Part shown: one piece after another, positions 25,509 through 33,321 of the stretch
How positions within the stretch are numbered: the stretch's first letter is position 1
Layout of the letters: each line of letters opens with the position of its first letter
The notes under the pieces: model-generated
Seen by the model: only the letters and a program-made list of their open reading frames with translations
Database searches by the model: none
What the model was told of the DNA's origin: nothing
Program-made: the position numbers and the translations under genes
Origin: an uncultured Rhodospirillales bacterium
GTDB lineage: Bacteria > Pseudomonadota > Alphaproteobacteria > Reyranellales > Reyranellaceae
DNA: 53,781 nucleotides
Direction of reading: 5' to 3'
NCBI GenBank assembly: GCA_945957125.1
Contig: CAMFJT010000010.1
Coordinates: 1-53,781, forward strand

Positions 25509-26297
25509 ATGAGAAGATTTGTGATAGCGGCTCTGGCCGTCACCGCGCTGATGGGCGTGACCCACGCCGCCAATGCCGATGCGCTCGACGATATCAGGAA
25601 GTCGGGCAAGATCCGCGTCGCGATCGACCTCGGCGTGCCGCCCTACGGCATGACCGATGCGCAGATGCAGCCGACCGGCCTCGATGTCGAAGCGGCCAAG
25701 CTGCTGGCCAAGGACTGGGGCCTGCAGTTCGAGCACGTGCCGACGACCGGCGCCTCGCGCATCCCCTCGCTGCAGACCGGCAAGGCGGATCTCGTTATCT
25801 CGAGCCTGTCCTACACGCCCGAGCGCGCCAAGGTGATCGATTTCTCGAAGGGCTACGCCGTGTTGCGCACGGTGATCGCCGCGCCGAAGTCGGTCAACGT
25901 CAAGAGCCTCGCCGATCTCGACGGCAAGACCGTCGGCACGGTGCGCGGCACCACGCACGACACGCAGCTCACCAAGGAAGGCCCCAAGGGCATGAAGCTG
26001 GTGCGCTACGAGGACGATGCGACGGAAGCCCAGGCCTTCCTCAGCGGCCAGGTCGACATCTTCTCGACCGCCGAGATGATCGTGCCGCAGCTCGACAAGA
26101 AGAACCCGGCTCGCCAGGTCGAGCTCAAGTTCGTGCTCGACAACTTCAAGCTCGCCATCGGCGTCAAGAAAGACGAGAAGCGGCTTCTGGAGGAGGTCGA
26201 CAAGTGGGTCCTGGCCAACATCAAGAACGGCAAGCTGAACGAGCTGAACAAGAAGTACTTCGGCAGCGACCTGCCCGAGCTGATCGTCAAGCAGTAG
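25509..26297 (+). CDS. Amino-acid-type (family 3) ABC substrate-binding protein, copy A
   Basis: Periplasmic receptor of 262 residues with signal peptide ending at ANADA. The SBP_bac_3 pattern is present: LDDIRKSGKIRVAIDLGVPPYGMTD, then PTGLDVEAAKLLAKDWG, IPSLQTGKADLVISSLSYTPERAKVIDFS, and KTVGTVRGTT in the hinge. The start has GGAGGAAAC just before it. It is followed after 7 bp by a paralog of identical length. The ligand is a polar amino acid or related compound by family; the cluster context suggests an acylated amine or its product. Confidence 0.85.
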   Translation: MRRFVIAALAVTALMGVTHAANADALDDIRKSGKIRVAIDLGVPPYGMTDAQMQPTGLDVEAAKLLAKDWGLQFEHVPTTGASRIPSLQTGKADLVISSLSYTPERAKVIDFSKGYAVLRTVIAAPKSVNVKSLADLDGKTVGTVRGTTHDTQLTKEGPKGMKLVRYEDDATEAQAFLSGQVDIFSTAEMIVPQLDKKNPARQVELKFVLDNFKLAIGVKKDEKRLLEEVDKWVLANIKNGKLNELNKKYFGSDLPELIVKQ

Positions 26298-26304
26298 GCC
26301 GGCC

Positions 26305-27093
26305 ATGAAGACCCTGTTTTCGACCATCCTGGTCGCCCTGCTGTCGCTCGTCACGAGCGCGCAGGCCGACACGCTCGACGACATCAGGAAAGCCGGCACG
26401 GTTCGGATCGCCATCGACACGGCGATCCCGCCCTTCGGCATGACCGACGACAATATGCAGCCCGCCGGTTCCGACGTCGACACGGCGCGGCTGTTGGCCG
26501 AGGATCTCGGTGTCAAGCTCGAGATCGTGACCACGACGGGGCCGACGCGCATCCCGACCCTGCAGACCAACAAGGCCGACCTGGTCGTCTCGACCCTGTC
26601 GATCACGCCCGACCGCGCCAAGGTGATCGACTTCTCGATCCCCTATGCCGACCATCCCTCGGTCGTCGGCGCGCTGAAGGGCCTGGCGATCTCGAGCTAT
26701 GCCGACCTTGCCGGCAAGAAGGTCGCCGTGGTGCGCGGCACCACACAGGACACCGATCTCACGCGCGAGGCCAAGGGCGCCCAGCTCGTGCGCTACGAGG
26801 ACGACGCCACCATGGCGCTCGCCTTCGCCTCCGGGCAGGTCGACATCCTGGCGACGGCCCGCTCGCTGCTGCCGGCGATCAGCAAGAAGAACCCGGCCCG
26901 CACCGCCGAATCGCGCATCACCATGCAGACCAACTACCTGGCGATCGGCCTGCGCAAGAACGAGCCGGCGCTCAAGGCGTGGGTCGACAACTGGGTGAAG
27001 ACCAACCTGCAGAACGGCAAGCTCGGCGCGATCTACAAGAAGTGGCACGGCGTCGACATCCCGGTCGACCAGCTTCTGAAGGTCGGCGGGTGA
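26305..27093 (+). CDS. Amino-acid-type (family 3) ABC substrate-binding protein, copy B
   Basis: Second periplasmic receptor of 262 residues, same length as copy A and clearly paralogous: LDDIRKAGTVRIAIDTAIPPFGMTD, IPTLQTNKADLVVSTLSITPDRAKVIDFS and VAVVRGTTQDT align throughout, roughly half identical by eye. The signal peptide ends at AQADT. The tandem copy suggests the permease complex accepts two receptors with different ligands. A paired palindromic repeat separates it from the permease genes. Confidence 0.85.
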   Translation: MKTLFSTILVALLSLVTSAQADTLDDIRKAGTVRIAIDTAIPPFGMTDDNMQPAGSDVDTARLLAEDLGVKLEIVTTTGPTRIPTLQTNKADLVVSTLSITPDRAKVIDFSIPYADHPSVVGALKGLAISSYADLAGKKVAVVRGTTQDTDLTREAKGAQLVRYEDDATMALAFASGQVDILATARSLLPAISKKNPARTAESRITMQTNYLAIGLRKNEPALKAWVDNWVKTNLQNGKLGAIYKKWHGVDIPVDQLLKVGG

Positions 27094-27102
27094 TCTTGTT
27101 CC

Positions 27103-27158
27103 GGACCGCGCGCATACTGCGCGCTCATGCTCATGAGCGCGCAGGATGCGCGCGGTCC
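27103..27158. repeat. Paired palindromic repeat with CTCAT/ATGAG foot
   Basis: Two 26-bp inverted arms, 27103-27128 and 27133-27158, match at 25 of 26 positions around GCTC. Each arm contains a GCGCGC/GCGCGC hairpin and ends inward in CTCAT. The outer sequence differs from the 17.9-kb repeat but the inner foot is the same. It sits inside the transporter operon, between the receptor and permease genes, where it may stabilise or end the receptor mRNA. Confidence 0.75.
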
Positions 27159-27166
27159 AAAAGACC

Positions 27167-27850
27167 ATGAGCTACACGTTCGACTTCTCCTTCCTGGCGG
27201 AGAGGTGGCCAGACTTCGTCGCGGGCGCCTGGCTCACCGTCCAGCTCACCGTCGTGTCGATCGCGCTCGGGCTCGCGGTCGGCACGGTCTGCGCGCTGCT
27301 GCGGGTCTACGGCAATCGCTGGGTCAGGACGCCGGTCGGCGCCTATGTCGAGCTGATCCGCAACACGCCGCTGCTGGTCCAGATCTTCATCGTCTATTTC
27401 GGCCTGTCGAGCCTCGGGCTGAAGCTTTCCGCCGAGGTCTCCGCCGTGATCGCGCTGGTCGTGAACATGGGCGCCTACTCGACGGAGATCATGCGCGCCG
27501 GCATCCAGTCGATCCAGCGCACCCAGCTCGAGGCGGCGGACTGTCTCGGCCTCACGCGGCTGCAGACCATCGTCCACGTCGTGCTGCTGCCGGCGATGGA
27601 GCGGGTCTATCCGGCCCTGACCAGCCAGTTCGTGCTGCTGATGCTGGCCTCGTCGATCACCTCGCAGATCTCGACCGAGGAACTGACCGCCACCGCCAAC
27701 CTCGTGCAGTCCGACACCTATCGGAGCTTCGAGGTCTACATCATCGTCGCGGTCGTCTATCTCGCTCTGTCGGTGCTCTACCGCTTCGCCTTCTGGCTGA
27801 TCGGGCTGGTGCTGTTCGCACGCAAGCGCAAGCTGGGAACGGCCCTGTGA
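27167..27850 (+). CDS. Polar amino acid ABC transporter permease, subunit 1
   Basis: Inner-membrane permease of 227 residues of the HisMQ type with about five hydrophobic segments. The family block VELIRNTPLLVQIFIVYFGL lies near residue 65, and the EAA loop EAADCLGLTRLQTIVHVVLLP near 125 contacts the ATPase. The ATG at 27167 lies after the palindromic repeat; an in-frame ATG at 27146 within the repeat would add seven residues. It forms a heterodimer with the next gene product. Confidence 0.85.
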   Translation: MSYTFDFSFLAERWPDFVAGAWLTVQLTVVSIALGLAVGTVCALLRVYGNRWVRTPVGAYVELIRNTPLLVQIFIVYFGLSSLGLKLSAEVSAVIALVVNMGAYSTEIMRAGIQSIQRTQLEAADCLGLTRLQTIVHVVLLPAMERVYPALTSQFVLLMLASSITSQISTEELTATANLVQSDTYRSFEVYIIVAVVYLALSVLYRFAFWLIGLVLFARKRKLGTAL

Positions 27851-27860
27851 GCGCGCCGGC

Positions 27861-28508
27861 ATGATCCAGCTCAACGCCAACCATTTCCTCTATCTGCTGC
27901 AGGCCGCGCAGTGGACGCTGCTGCTGTCGCTGATCGCCTTCGTCGGCGGCTCGGTCGTCGGCCTCGGGCTCGCGCTGCTTCGCGTATCGCAGATCCGTGT
28001 GCTGCGCGTGCTCGCCAGCGGCTACATCCAGCTCATCCAGGGCACGCCGCTGCTGATCGTGCTGTTCCTGTCGTATTTCGGGCTGGGCATCATGGGCTAC
28101 AAGCTGGTGCCGATCGTGGCCGCCGGCCTCTCGCTCACGCTCTATGCCGCGGCCTTCCTGGGCGAGATCTGGCGCGGCTGCATCGAGGCGGTGCCGCGCC
28201 CCCAGTGGGAGGCATCGGACTGCCTCGGCCTCAGCCGCTTCCAGCAATATGCCTGGGTGATCCTGCCGCAGTCGGTGAAGCTCGCCGTCCCGCCGACCGT
28301 CGGCTTCATGGTTCAGATCGTGAAGAACACCTCGCTCGCCTCGGTGATCGGTTTCGTCGAGCTGGCGCGCGCGGGGCAGATCGTCAACAACTCGACCTTC
28401 GAGCCGTTCACGATCTTCACCATCGTCGCCGCGATCTATTTCGCGATGTGCTATCCGCTATCGCTGGCGGCACGCGCGCTCGAGAGGAAAGCCAATGCCG
28501 GCCGCTGA
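27861..28508 (+). CDS. Polar amino acid ABC transporter permease, subunit 2
   Basis: Second HisMQ-type permease, 215 residues, about five hydrophobic segments, with YIQLIQGTPLLIVLFLSYFGL near 55 and EAA loop WEASDCLGLSRFQQYAWVILP near 115. The C-terminus overlaps the ATPase gene by 14 bases, indicating coupled translation. Normal family length. Confidence 0.85.
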   Translation: MIQLNANHFLYLLQAAQWTLLLSLIAFVGGSVVGLGLALLRVSQIRVLRVLASGYIQLIQGTPLLIVLFLSYFGLGIMGYKLVPIVAAGLSLTLYAAAFLGEIWRGCIEAVPRPQWEASDCLGLSRFQQYAWVILPQSVKLAVPPTVGFMVQIVKNTSLASVIGFVELARAGQIVNNSTFEPFTIFTIVAAIYFAMCYPLSLAARALERKANAGR

Positions 28509-29250
28509 AGGAACGGGCGAGGCGATCGTCCGCATCAAGGACGTCGTGAAGGAATTCGGGCCCTTGCGCGTGCTCGACGGCGTGAGCTTCGACATCGCCC
28601 GCGGCCAGGTGGTGGCCATCGTCGGCCGCAGCGGCTCGGGCAAGAGCACCCTGCTGCGCTGCGTCGCCGGCCTGGAGACGATCCAGGGCGGATCGATCGC
28701 GGTGTGTGGTCACGATGTCGGCCGGCCGGGCAGCGCCGCCCGCGCCCAGCTCCGGCGCGATGTCGGCATGGTGTTCCAGAGCTACAATCTCTTCCCGCAC
28801 CTCACCGTCGAGCGCAACATCACGCTCGCGCTGACGCTGGTGAAGAAGGAGCCGCGCGAGGCGGCCAACGCCAAGGCGGCCGAGGTGCTCGCCATGGTCG
28901 GGCTGACCGACAAGCGCACCGCCTATCCCGAGCAGCTCTCCGGCGGCCAGCAGCAGCGGGTCGCCATCGCCCGCTCGCTGGCCCTGTCGCCGCAGGTCAT
29001 GCTGTTCGACGAGGTGACCTCCGCGCTCGATCCCGAGCTCACCGCCGAGGTGCTGGCGGTGATGGAGGAGCTCGCCCGACGTGGCATGACCATGATCACC
29101 GTAACGCACGAGATGGGTTTCGCCCGCCGCGTCGCAGACCTCGTGGTCTTCATGCACAAGGGCAAGGTGTGGGAAAGCGGCCCGACCGCCGAGCTGTTCG
29201 CCCAGCCGAGAACCGCGGAGTTCAGCCAGTTCGTCTCCAGCGAACTCTGA
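28495..29250 (+). CDS. Polar amino acid ABC transporter ATPase (GlnQ-like)
   Basis: ATPase of 251 residues. Walker A is GRSGSGKST near residue 43, the Q-loop is MVFQSYNLFPHLTV, the signature is QLSGGQQQRVAIARSL, Walker B is VMLFDEVTSALDPEL and the switch His is in TVTHEMGFA. This is the standard GlnQ/HisP pattern. It closes the cluster that begins at the CoA-transferase gene and is convergent with the TPR gene across 13 bp. Confidence 0.88.
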   Translation: MPAAEGTGEAIVRIKDVVKEFGPLRVLDGVSFDIARGQVVAIVGRSGSGKSTLLRCVAGLETIQGGSIAVCGHDVGRPGSAARAQLRRDVGMVFQSYNLFPHLTVERNITLALTLVKKEPREAANAKAAEVLAMVGLTDKRTAYPEQLSGGQQQRVAIARSLALSPQVMLFDEVTSALDPELTAEVLAVMEELARRGMTMITVTHEMGFARRVADLVVFMHKGKVWESGPTAELFAQPRTAEFSQFVSSEL

Positions 29251-29263
29251 GCGCGCCGCCAGC

Positions 29264-29941
29264 CTACCGGGACAGGAAGGGCTCCCAGGCGCGCGGGCCC
29301 GACACGTTCGATGGCGGCTTCACCGGCGGAGCCATTGCGGAGAGAACGGCATAGCGCCGGCGTTCGGCCGCCGCTCCCGCCGCATCGCCCTTGGCCTCGA
29401 GCGCCAAGGCTCGGGTTTCGTACGGATTGTAAAGAGCATGCAGGTAACCCGGCGCGAGGCGAATGGCCTGGTCGCAATCGCGGATCGCCTGATCGTATAG
29501 CTTCTGGCCCAGCCGCGCTTCGGCACGCAGCCCATAGGCGACCGCAAAGCTCGGATCGATCCGGATGGCCGTATCCAGATCGTCGATCGCCCTGGCACCC
29601 TGGTCGTGGCGCAGCCAGGCGAAACCGCGATTATAGTAGAGCTTGGCGATACCGGGCTGGAGCCGGATCGCCTCGTCATAGTCGCGAAAGACCAGCTCCT
29701 GCGGTCCGCTCGTCATGAATTCCCGCGCCGCAGCGCGATTGTTGAGTGCAATCGCTCTCTCCTCGACAGAACCGTGAGCGGAAGCGAGCACGGCGGTGCA
29801 GTCATCGACCAGCGCCTCCGATGCCTCCGGCTTATGCAGGCACGATGCCCAGGCCTTATCGAGTTTCTCCGGTCGGGCGGCGGAGCTTGTACCCAGGACG
29901 ATGGCGAAGACGAGGATCGGCAGTCTTGGGAAATCACGCAT
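29264..29941 (-). CDS. Exported tetratricopeptide-repeat protein
   Basis: Protein of 225 residues with a signal peptide (PILVFAIVLGTSSAARP) and at least three TPR units. The best are FRDYDEAIRLQPGIAKLYYNRGFAWLR, AIDDLDTAIRIDPSFAVAYG and AIRDCDQAIRLAPGYLHALYN. TPRs mediate protein-protein contacts; no catalytic domain is present. The ATG at 29941 has AGGAG 8 bases upstream. Two cysteines flank the start of the mature domain (ASCLHKP, DDCTAV), possibly a disulfide. It is divergent from the unrecognised winged-helix-like gene at 30072. Confidence 0.75.
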   Translation of the reverse strand: MRDFPRLPILVFAIVLGTSSAARPEKLDKAWASCLHKPEASEALVDDCTAVLASAHGSVEERAIALNNRAAAREFMTSGPQELVFRDYDEAIRLQPGIAKLYYNRGFAWLRHDQGARAIDDLDTAIRIDPSFAVAYGLRAEARLGQKLYDQAIRDCDQAIRLAPGYLHALYNPYETRALALEAKGDAAGAAAERRRYAVLSAMAPPVKPPSNVSGPRAWEPFLSR

Positions 29942-29959
29942 CGTGCACTCCTTGGGTGA

Positions 29960-30025
29960 CTCTTTTGGCGAGCAGATAATCGCACAGCAAATGAGTCTCT
30001 TTTGGCGTTCACTTGTTTGCAAACA
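29960..30025. promoter_or_regulatory. Repeat-containing divergent control region
   Basis: The 130-bp gap between the divergent TPR gene and the gene at 30072 holds an 11-bp direct repeat, CTCTTTTGGCG, at 29960-29970 and 29997-30007. It also holds a perfect 12-bp palindrome, TGTTTGCAAACA, at 30014-30025. It is unusually AT-rich for this region. These are candidate protein-binding sites, possibly for the winged-helix-like protein itself. Confidence 0.45.
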
Positions 30026-30071
30026 CTGGAATGGACTGGGAAAATCGAAACTACCTTGGGGGAAGTGAGCG

Positions 30072-31037
30072 TTGGAAAAAGAAGAACTCGAGCGCCTCGT
30101 CGGAGGCCGGTTGCGGCTCGACTTCAAGGACATCGTCGAACATCCGCGACTCGGAGAAGCGAGACGTGCCTATCTCGATGCCTTTTCAACCCTCTACGAA
30201 GGAGATCCCTTTCTTGTTCGGCTCCTGCTCGAGGCCGGCCGGTTCTTCGTGTTTCATAGTGCCGCCATCCTCGATGCGGCACAGGATCCTTCCCGACGGG
30301 AGACGTGGTTCACCGTTTCCGCGCTGAAGAGAGAGCTTGCCACGTTCGGTTTCGCCAGCGGCCGGCAGGTGGATCATCTGGTGCGCCGGCTGCGCGATGT
30401 CGGATTTCTGGAGCAAAGGCAGGCCGCCGCAGATCGGCGCGTGCAGCTTCTGACGGCGACGAAGATGCTGTGGTCTCACCACGGCCAGTGGCTGGCCTCG
30501 CACTATGTGCCACTGGCAACGATTTTTCCGAATCATGATTACAGTCCGGTGCTGTCCCACGACCGCGCCTTCCATGTGATCCATTGCAGGACGTGCCTAC
30601 CCTTCACACCCGTGAGCGCCCGCATAATGATGACGCTTCCGGATACGCTTTTGTTCTTCCAGCATGCCGCCGGGCCGCTCATCCAGAATGCCGTGCTGAA
30701 GGCTGCAATGGACTCCGGCGATCCCCACGGCGCCGTCTCGTATGCCGAGGCGGCGCAGCGCTTCGGCGTGACGCCGACCCATGTGCGCACCCTGATGGAC
30801 TCCGCTCAATCGGCCGGCCTCGTGAACCTCGTCGGCCGCGGCGGGACCAGGATCGAAATCCTGCCGCGCTTCTGGAAGAGCTACGACCGCGGGCTGGCGG
30901 TCGGCATGTACCTGCATGACGCCGTCAACGCGGTAGCCATGCGCGAGTGGGCCAAGGACCGGAATCCCGTGACGCCGTCGCCGAGCTTGTATGATCCGGC
31001 CCGGCAACCCGACATTCAGGCCAGCAAGCCGGCCTGA
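30072..31037 (+). CDS. Unrecognised protein with two winged-helix-like segments
   Basis: Protein of 321 residues that I do not recognise by name. Two segments look like MarR/GntR-type winged helices: about 78-128 (VSALKRELATFGFASGRQV, then LVRRLRDVGFLEQ and a charged wing) and about 222-268 (VSYAEAAQRFGVTPTHVRT, LMDSAQSAGLVNLVGRGG). Each is preceded by a hydrophobic helix containing a repeated 'LLF..AG.' pattern (near 48-62 and 192-205), hinting at internal duplication. The start is TTG at 30072, supported by GGGGGAAG 6-7 bases upstream; no ATG lies near. It is divergent from the TPR gene and may control it. Confidence 0.6.
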   Translation: MEKEELERLVGGRLRLDFKDIVEHPRLGEARRAYLDAFSTLYEGDPFLVRLLLEAGRFFVFHSAAILDAAQDPSRRETWFTVSALKRELATFGFASGRQVDHLVRRLRDVGFLEQRQAAADRRVQLLTATKMLWSHHGQWLASHYVPLATIFPNHDYSPVLSHDRAFHVIHCRTCLPFTPVSARIMMTLPDTLLFFQHAAGPLIQNAVLKAAMDSGDPHGAVSYAEAAQRFGVTPTHVRTLMDSAQSAGLVNLVGRGGTRIEILPRFWKSYDRGLAVGMYLHDAVNAVAMREWAKDRNPVTPSPSLYDPARQPDIQASKPA

Positions 31038-31091
31038 ATGTCGCCGCCGCACCGGGTCACAGCGCCCGATGGACAACAGCAGCGGTCGCCG

Positions 31092-31625
31092 TCAGTGGCA
31101 ATCGTAGTTGCCCTCCTTGGTCACGACGGTCTTGCGCCCGCAGGTCTGGATGTCTCCCTCCGCCGGATCGTTCAGCACGACATTGCCGGTGTTTCCGTCG
31201 TGCTCGAGATAGCAGGTGGTCGGCCCGTTGCGGATGGTGAAGCTGTGTGCGGGATAGGTTTTGCCGCCGTCGTCGCTGACGATCGTGAGCTTGCCGCGCT
31301 CCGGCGGCTTGATGTTTGCGAGCGCGCCCGGGTTCTTGGTGGCCGCGGCGATGGCGGCGGGAATGGCGATACCGGCGGCATCCTTGGCAAAAGTGCTCTT
31401 GTAGTGGATCTCTCCGAACTGTCCGGGCTTGAAATTGCAGACCGGGATGTTTCCCGTCGGACCATCGGAGCAACTGCCTCCTTCGCCCATGATGAGGATC
31501 CAGTTGATGTTCGAGTGATTGTAGAAATGCCGGGTGGCGCAGTCGGCCAAGGCATAGGCGCTGCCGAATGTCGACAGGGCGATCGCCAAGGCCGACCTGG
31601 CCAATAACTTCGTGCCGTATTGCAT
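31092..31625 (-). CDS. Secreted hypothetical protein with conserved-looking cysteines
   Basis: Protein of 177 residues with a clear signal peptide (KLLARSALAIALSTFGSAYALA). The mature part has six cysteines (ADCATRH, GSCSDG, PVCNF, TTCYLEH, QTCGRK and the C-terminal YDCH), likely forming disulfides in the periplasm or outside the cell. Gly- and Asn-rich loops suggest a compact beta domain. No enzyme motif is seen. It is monocistronic, convergent with the winged-helix-like gene (54-bp gap). Function unknown. Confidence 0.6.
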   Translation of the reverse strand: MQYGTKLLARSALAIALSTFGSAYALADCATRHFYNHSNINWILIMGEGGSCSDGPTGNIPVCNFKPGQFGEIHYKSTFAKDAAGIAIPAAIAAATKNPGALANIKPPERGKLTIVSDDGGKTYPAHSFTIRNGPTTCYLEHDGNTGNVVLNDPAEGDIQTCGRKTVVTKEGNYDCH

Positions 31626-31716
31626 TGTCGCTTCCCCAGTTGGTTTCGGGCGGGGGAACCCTACGGCAAAGTCTTCGACCCAAAATCGAGAAGTTTGCGC
31701 GTATCGTGATTTCGAT

Positions 31717-32559
31717 TCAGCCGCCGCCTTCGCCGGCGACGGCGATCACCGTGAGCTTCTCCGGCAGCTCCTCTTTCACGACCTCGATGCTGCGCCGGTC
31801 CGGCCAGACGAAGTCGGGCTCGAGCGGCGCCATCAGGCCCATGAAGCGGTCGAGCTGGTACTTGCCCCAGTAGTGCATGGGCAGCACGACCTTCGGGTCG
31901 ATCGACTTGATGACGTCGGCCATGAACGGCACGCCCATGGTGAAGGAACCGTCGATCGGCACCATCAGCACGTCGATGCGACCGATCTCCTCGAGATGCT
32001 CCTTGGTCAGGCGATGATGCAGGTGGCCGAGATGGGCGATGCAGAGGTCGCCGACCGAGAAGATGAAGATCGAGTTGCCGTTGATGCGCGCGGTGCCGGT
32101 GCCCCAGTCGCGCGCATTGGTCGGCACGTTCCACACCCGCATGTCCTTGAGGCGCACGTCGTGCTTGGCCTCGGTCTGGCCGGGCTCGCTCGGCCAGCCT
32201 TTCAGGATGAAGGTGATGCCGTCCTCCGGCTCGTCGGTGAAATGCGTGCCGTGCGCGTTGTTCATCGTGACGATGTCGGGATGGCGGCCGAAGCCGTTGA
32301 CGCCGTTGTAGTCGGTGATCGCCCGCACGCCTTCGGGCGTGTCGATCTGGTAGCTGGCGTGGCCGACGAAAGTGATGACCGCGCGGTTGGGCGAGGCCTC
32401 GCCATTGCCCGCGGCGAGCCGCACGCCGTCGAGCGAGGCGAGGTGCGTGCCCGGCCCCAGCCGCTCGACCAGGTTCTTAGAGCAGCGCGCCAGCGCCGGA
32501 CTGGCCAGCAGGGCAACGGCGGCGGCGATCAGGGCGGCAGCGGTGAAGCGAAGCGACAT
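31717..32559 (-). CDS. Exported metallo-beta-lactamase-fold hydrolase (UlaG/RNase Z-like branch)
   Basis: Protein of 280 residues with an N-terminal signal sequence (AALIAAAVALLASPALA). The fold is of the divergent MBL group: ITFVGHASYQIDTPEGVRAITDYN is the first strand pair, DIVTMNNAHGTHF replaces the usual HxHxDH (here only N-N-A-H-G-T-H), AHLGHLHH supplies further histidines, and LPMHYWG is the last histidine motif. The altered first motif suggests changed metal binding, as in several UlaG-like proteins. The ATG at 32559 is chosen because it starts the signal peptide. Substrate unknown. Confidence 0.72.
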   Translation of the reverse strand: MSLRFTAAALIAAAVALLASPALARCSKNLVERLGPGTHLASLDGVRLAAGNGEASPNRAVITFVGHASYQIDTPEGVRAITDYNGVNGFGRHPDIVTMNNAHGTHFTDEPEDGITFILKGWPSEPGQTEAKHDVRLKDMRVWNVPTNARDWGTGTARINGNSIFIFSVGDLCIAHLGHLHHRLTKEHLEEIGRIDVLMVPIDGSFTMGVPFMADVIKSIDPKVVLPMHYWGKYQLDRFMGLMAPLEPDFVWPDRRSIEVVKEELPEKLTVIAVAGEGGG

Positions 32560-32629
32560 CGGGCGGTCCTCATGCCTGACGATTGGCCGGCTCGATACAG
32601 TCGCAAGCATCGTGCCGTGGCGCAAACGA

Positions 32630-32962
32630 TCACAGAATATCGATGATGCCTGTTTCGTCGTAGGCGAGCGCTTCTAAGGCCAGAGCACGCGACCGCAGGA
32701 TGCTCTCGATCATTTTCGTCGAGCCATTTCCGGACCTGATCCAGGCCACACGCGAGGCACGGCTCCCGAATGTCAGGCGAAGCGCTCGGAAGTCGGCGTC
32801 CTTCGTCACGACGATGTAGTCATGATCGCGTGCAAAGGCCGAGATGGTGGCGTCGTCAGCCTGTCCCAAGCCGAGATGGTGGACGTGAGCGGAGTCGGGA
32901 AAAAGATCGGCCAGTCGATGCACGAGCGACGGGCTGAGATTTTCGTCGAAGAGCAACTTCAC
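32630..32962 (-). CDS. DUF5615 PIN-like toxin
   Basis: Protein of 110 residues in the DUF5615 (PIN-like, Mut7-C) family. MKLLFDENLSPSLVHRLADLFP supplies the first acidic residues (Asp6, Glu7), VTKDADF the next, and the hydrophobic strand YIVVTKD is typical. Such proteins are predicted RNases of toxin-antitoxin pairs. The start overlaps the stop of the DUF433 gene by 4 bases (ATGA), the usual order for this module. Confidence 0.8.
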   Translation of the reverse strand: MKLLFDENLSPSLVHRLADLFPDSAHVHHLGLGQADDATISAFARDHDYIVVTKDADFRALRLTFGSRASRVAWIRSGNGSTKMIESILRSRALALEALAYDETGIIDIL

Positions 32963-33192
32963 GCAGGCTGGTGAGTTTGGTTGCGCTCGCGCTCACGCTC
33001 GGCTGCATAGGCGAGACACGCCAGGATGTCTTCCCGTTCCAGATAAGGAAAGTCGCCAAGGACTTCTTCGATGCTCATATCGGCCGCGAGATATTCGAGC
33101 ACATCGGCAACGGACATGCGCATGCCCCGCACACAAGGCTTGCCGCCCAGCTTGCCGGGTTCAACGGTAATGCGGGAACGCCAGTCGGACAT
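32959..33192 (-). CDS. DUF433 antitoxin
   Basis: Small DNA-binding antitoxin of 77 residues. RITVEPGKLGGKPCVRGMRMSVADVLEYLA and EEVLGDFPYLEREDILACLAYA match the DUF433 (VapB45-like) winged helix, ending in a charged tail. The ATG at 33192 is the natural start; longer upstream readings pass through the mutasome control region. Its upstream 129-bp region is shared with the divergent imuA gene and includes a LexA box. Confidence 0.8.
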   Translation of the reverse strand: MSDWRSRITVEPGKLGGKPCVRGMRMSVADVLEYLAADMSIEEVLGDFPYLEREDILACLAYAAERERERNQTHQPA

Positions 33193-33241
33193 TGCGAATA
33201 AAGATAGGGTGGAAAGGCAGCTTTGACACCTCCTCCCTCGA

Positions 33242-33281
33242 TTGACTCTTCTTACGTCAAGGAATAGAACAAAAAGAGAAC
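33242..33281 (+). promoter_or_regulatory. LexA-controlled promoter of the mutasome operon
   Basis: A sigma-70-like promoter, TTGACT at 33242-33247 and TAGAAC at 33265-33270 with 17-bp spacing, overlaps GAAC-N7-GAAC at 33267-33281. That motif is the known alphaproteobacterial LexA box (GTTC-N7-GTTC on the other strand). LexA bound here would cover the -10 element. ImuA starts 41 bp downstream. Confidence 0.85.
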
Positions 33282-33321
33282 ATTTGTTATCCCCAACCCT
33301 GAAAATCCGATCGAGGGGGCG

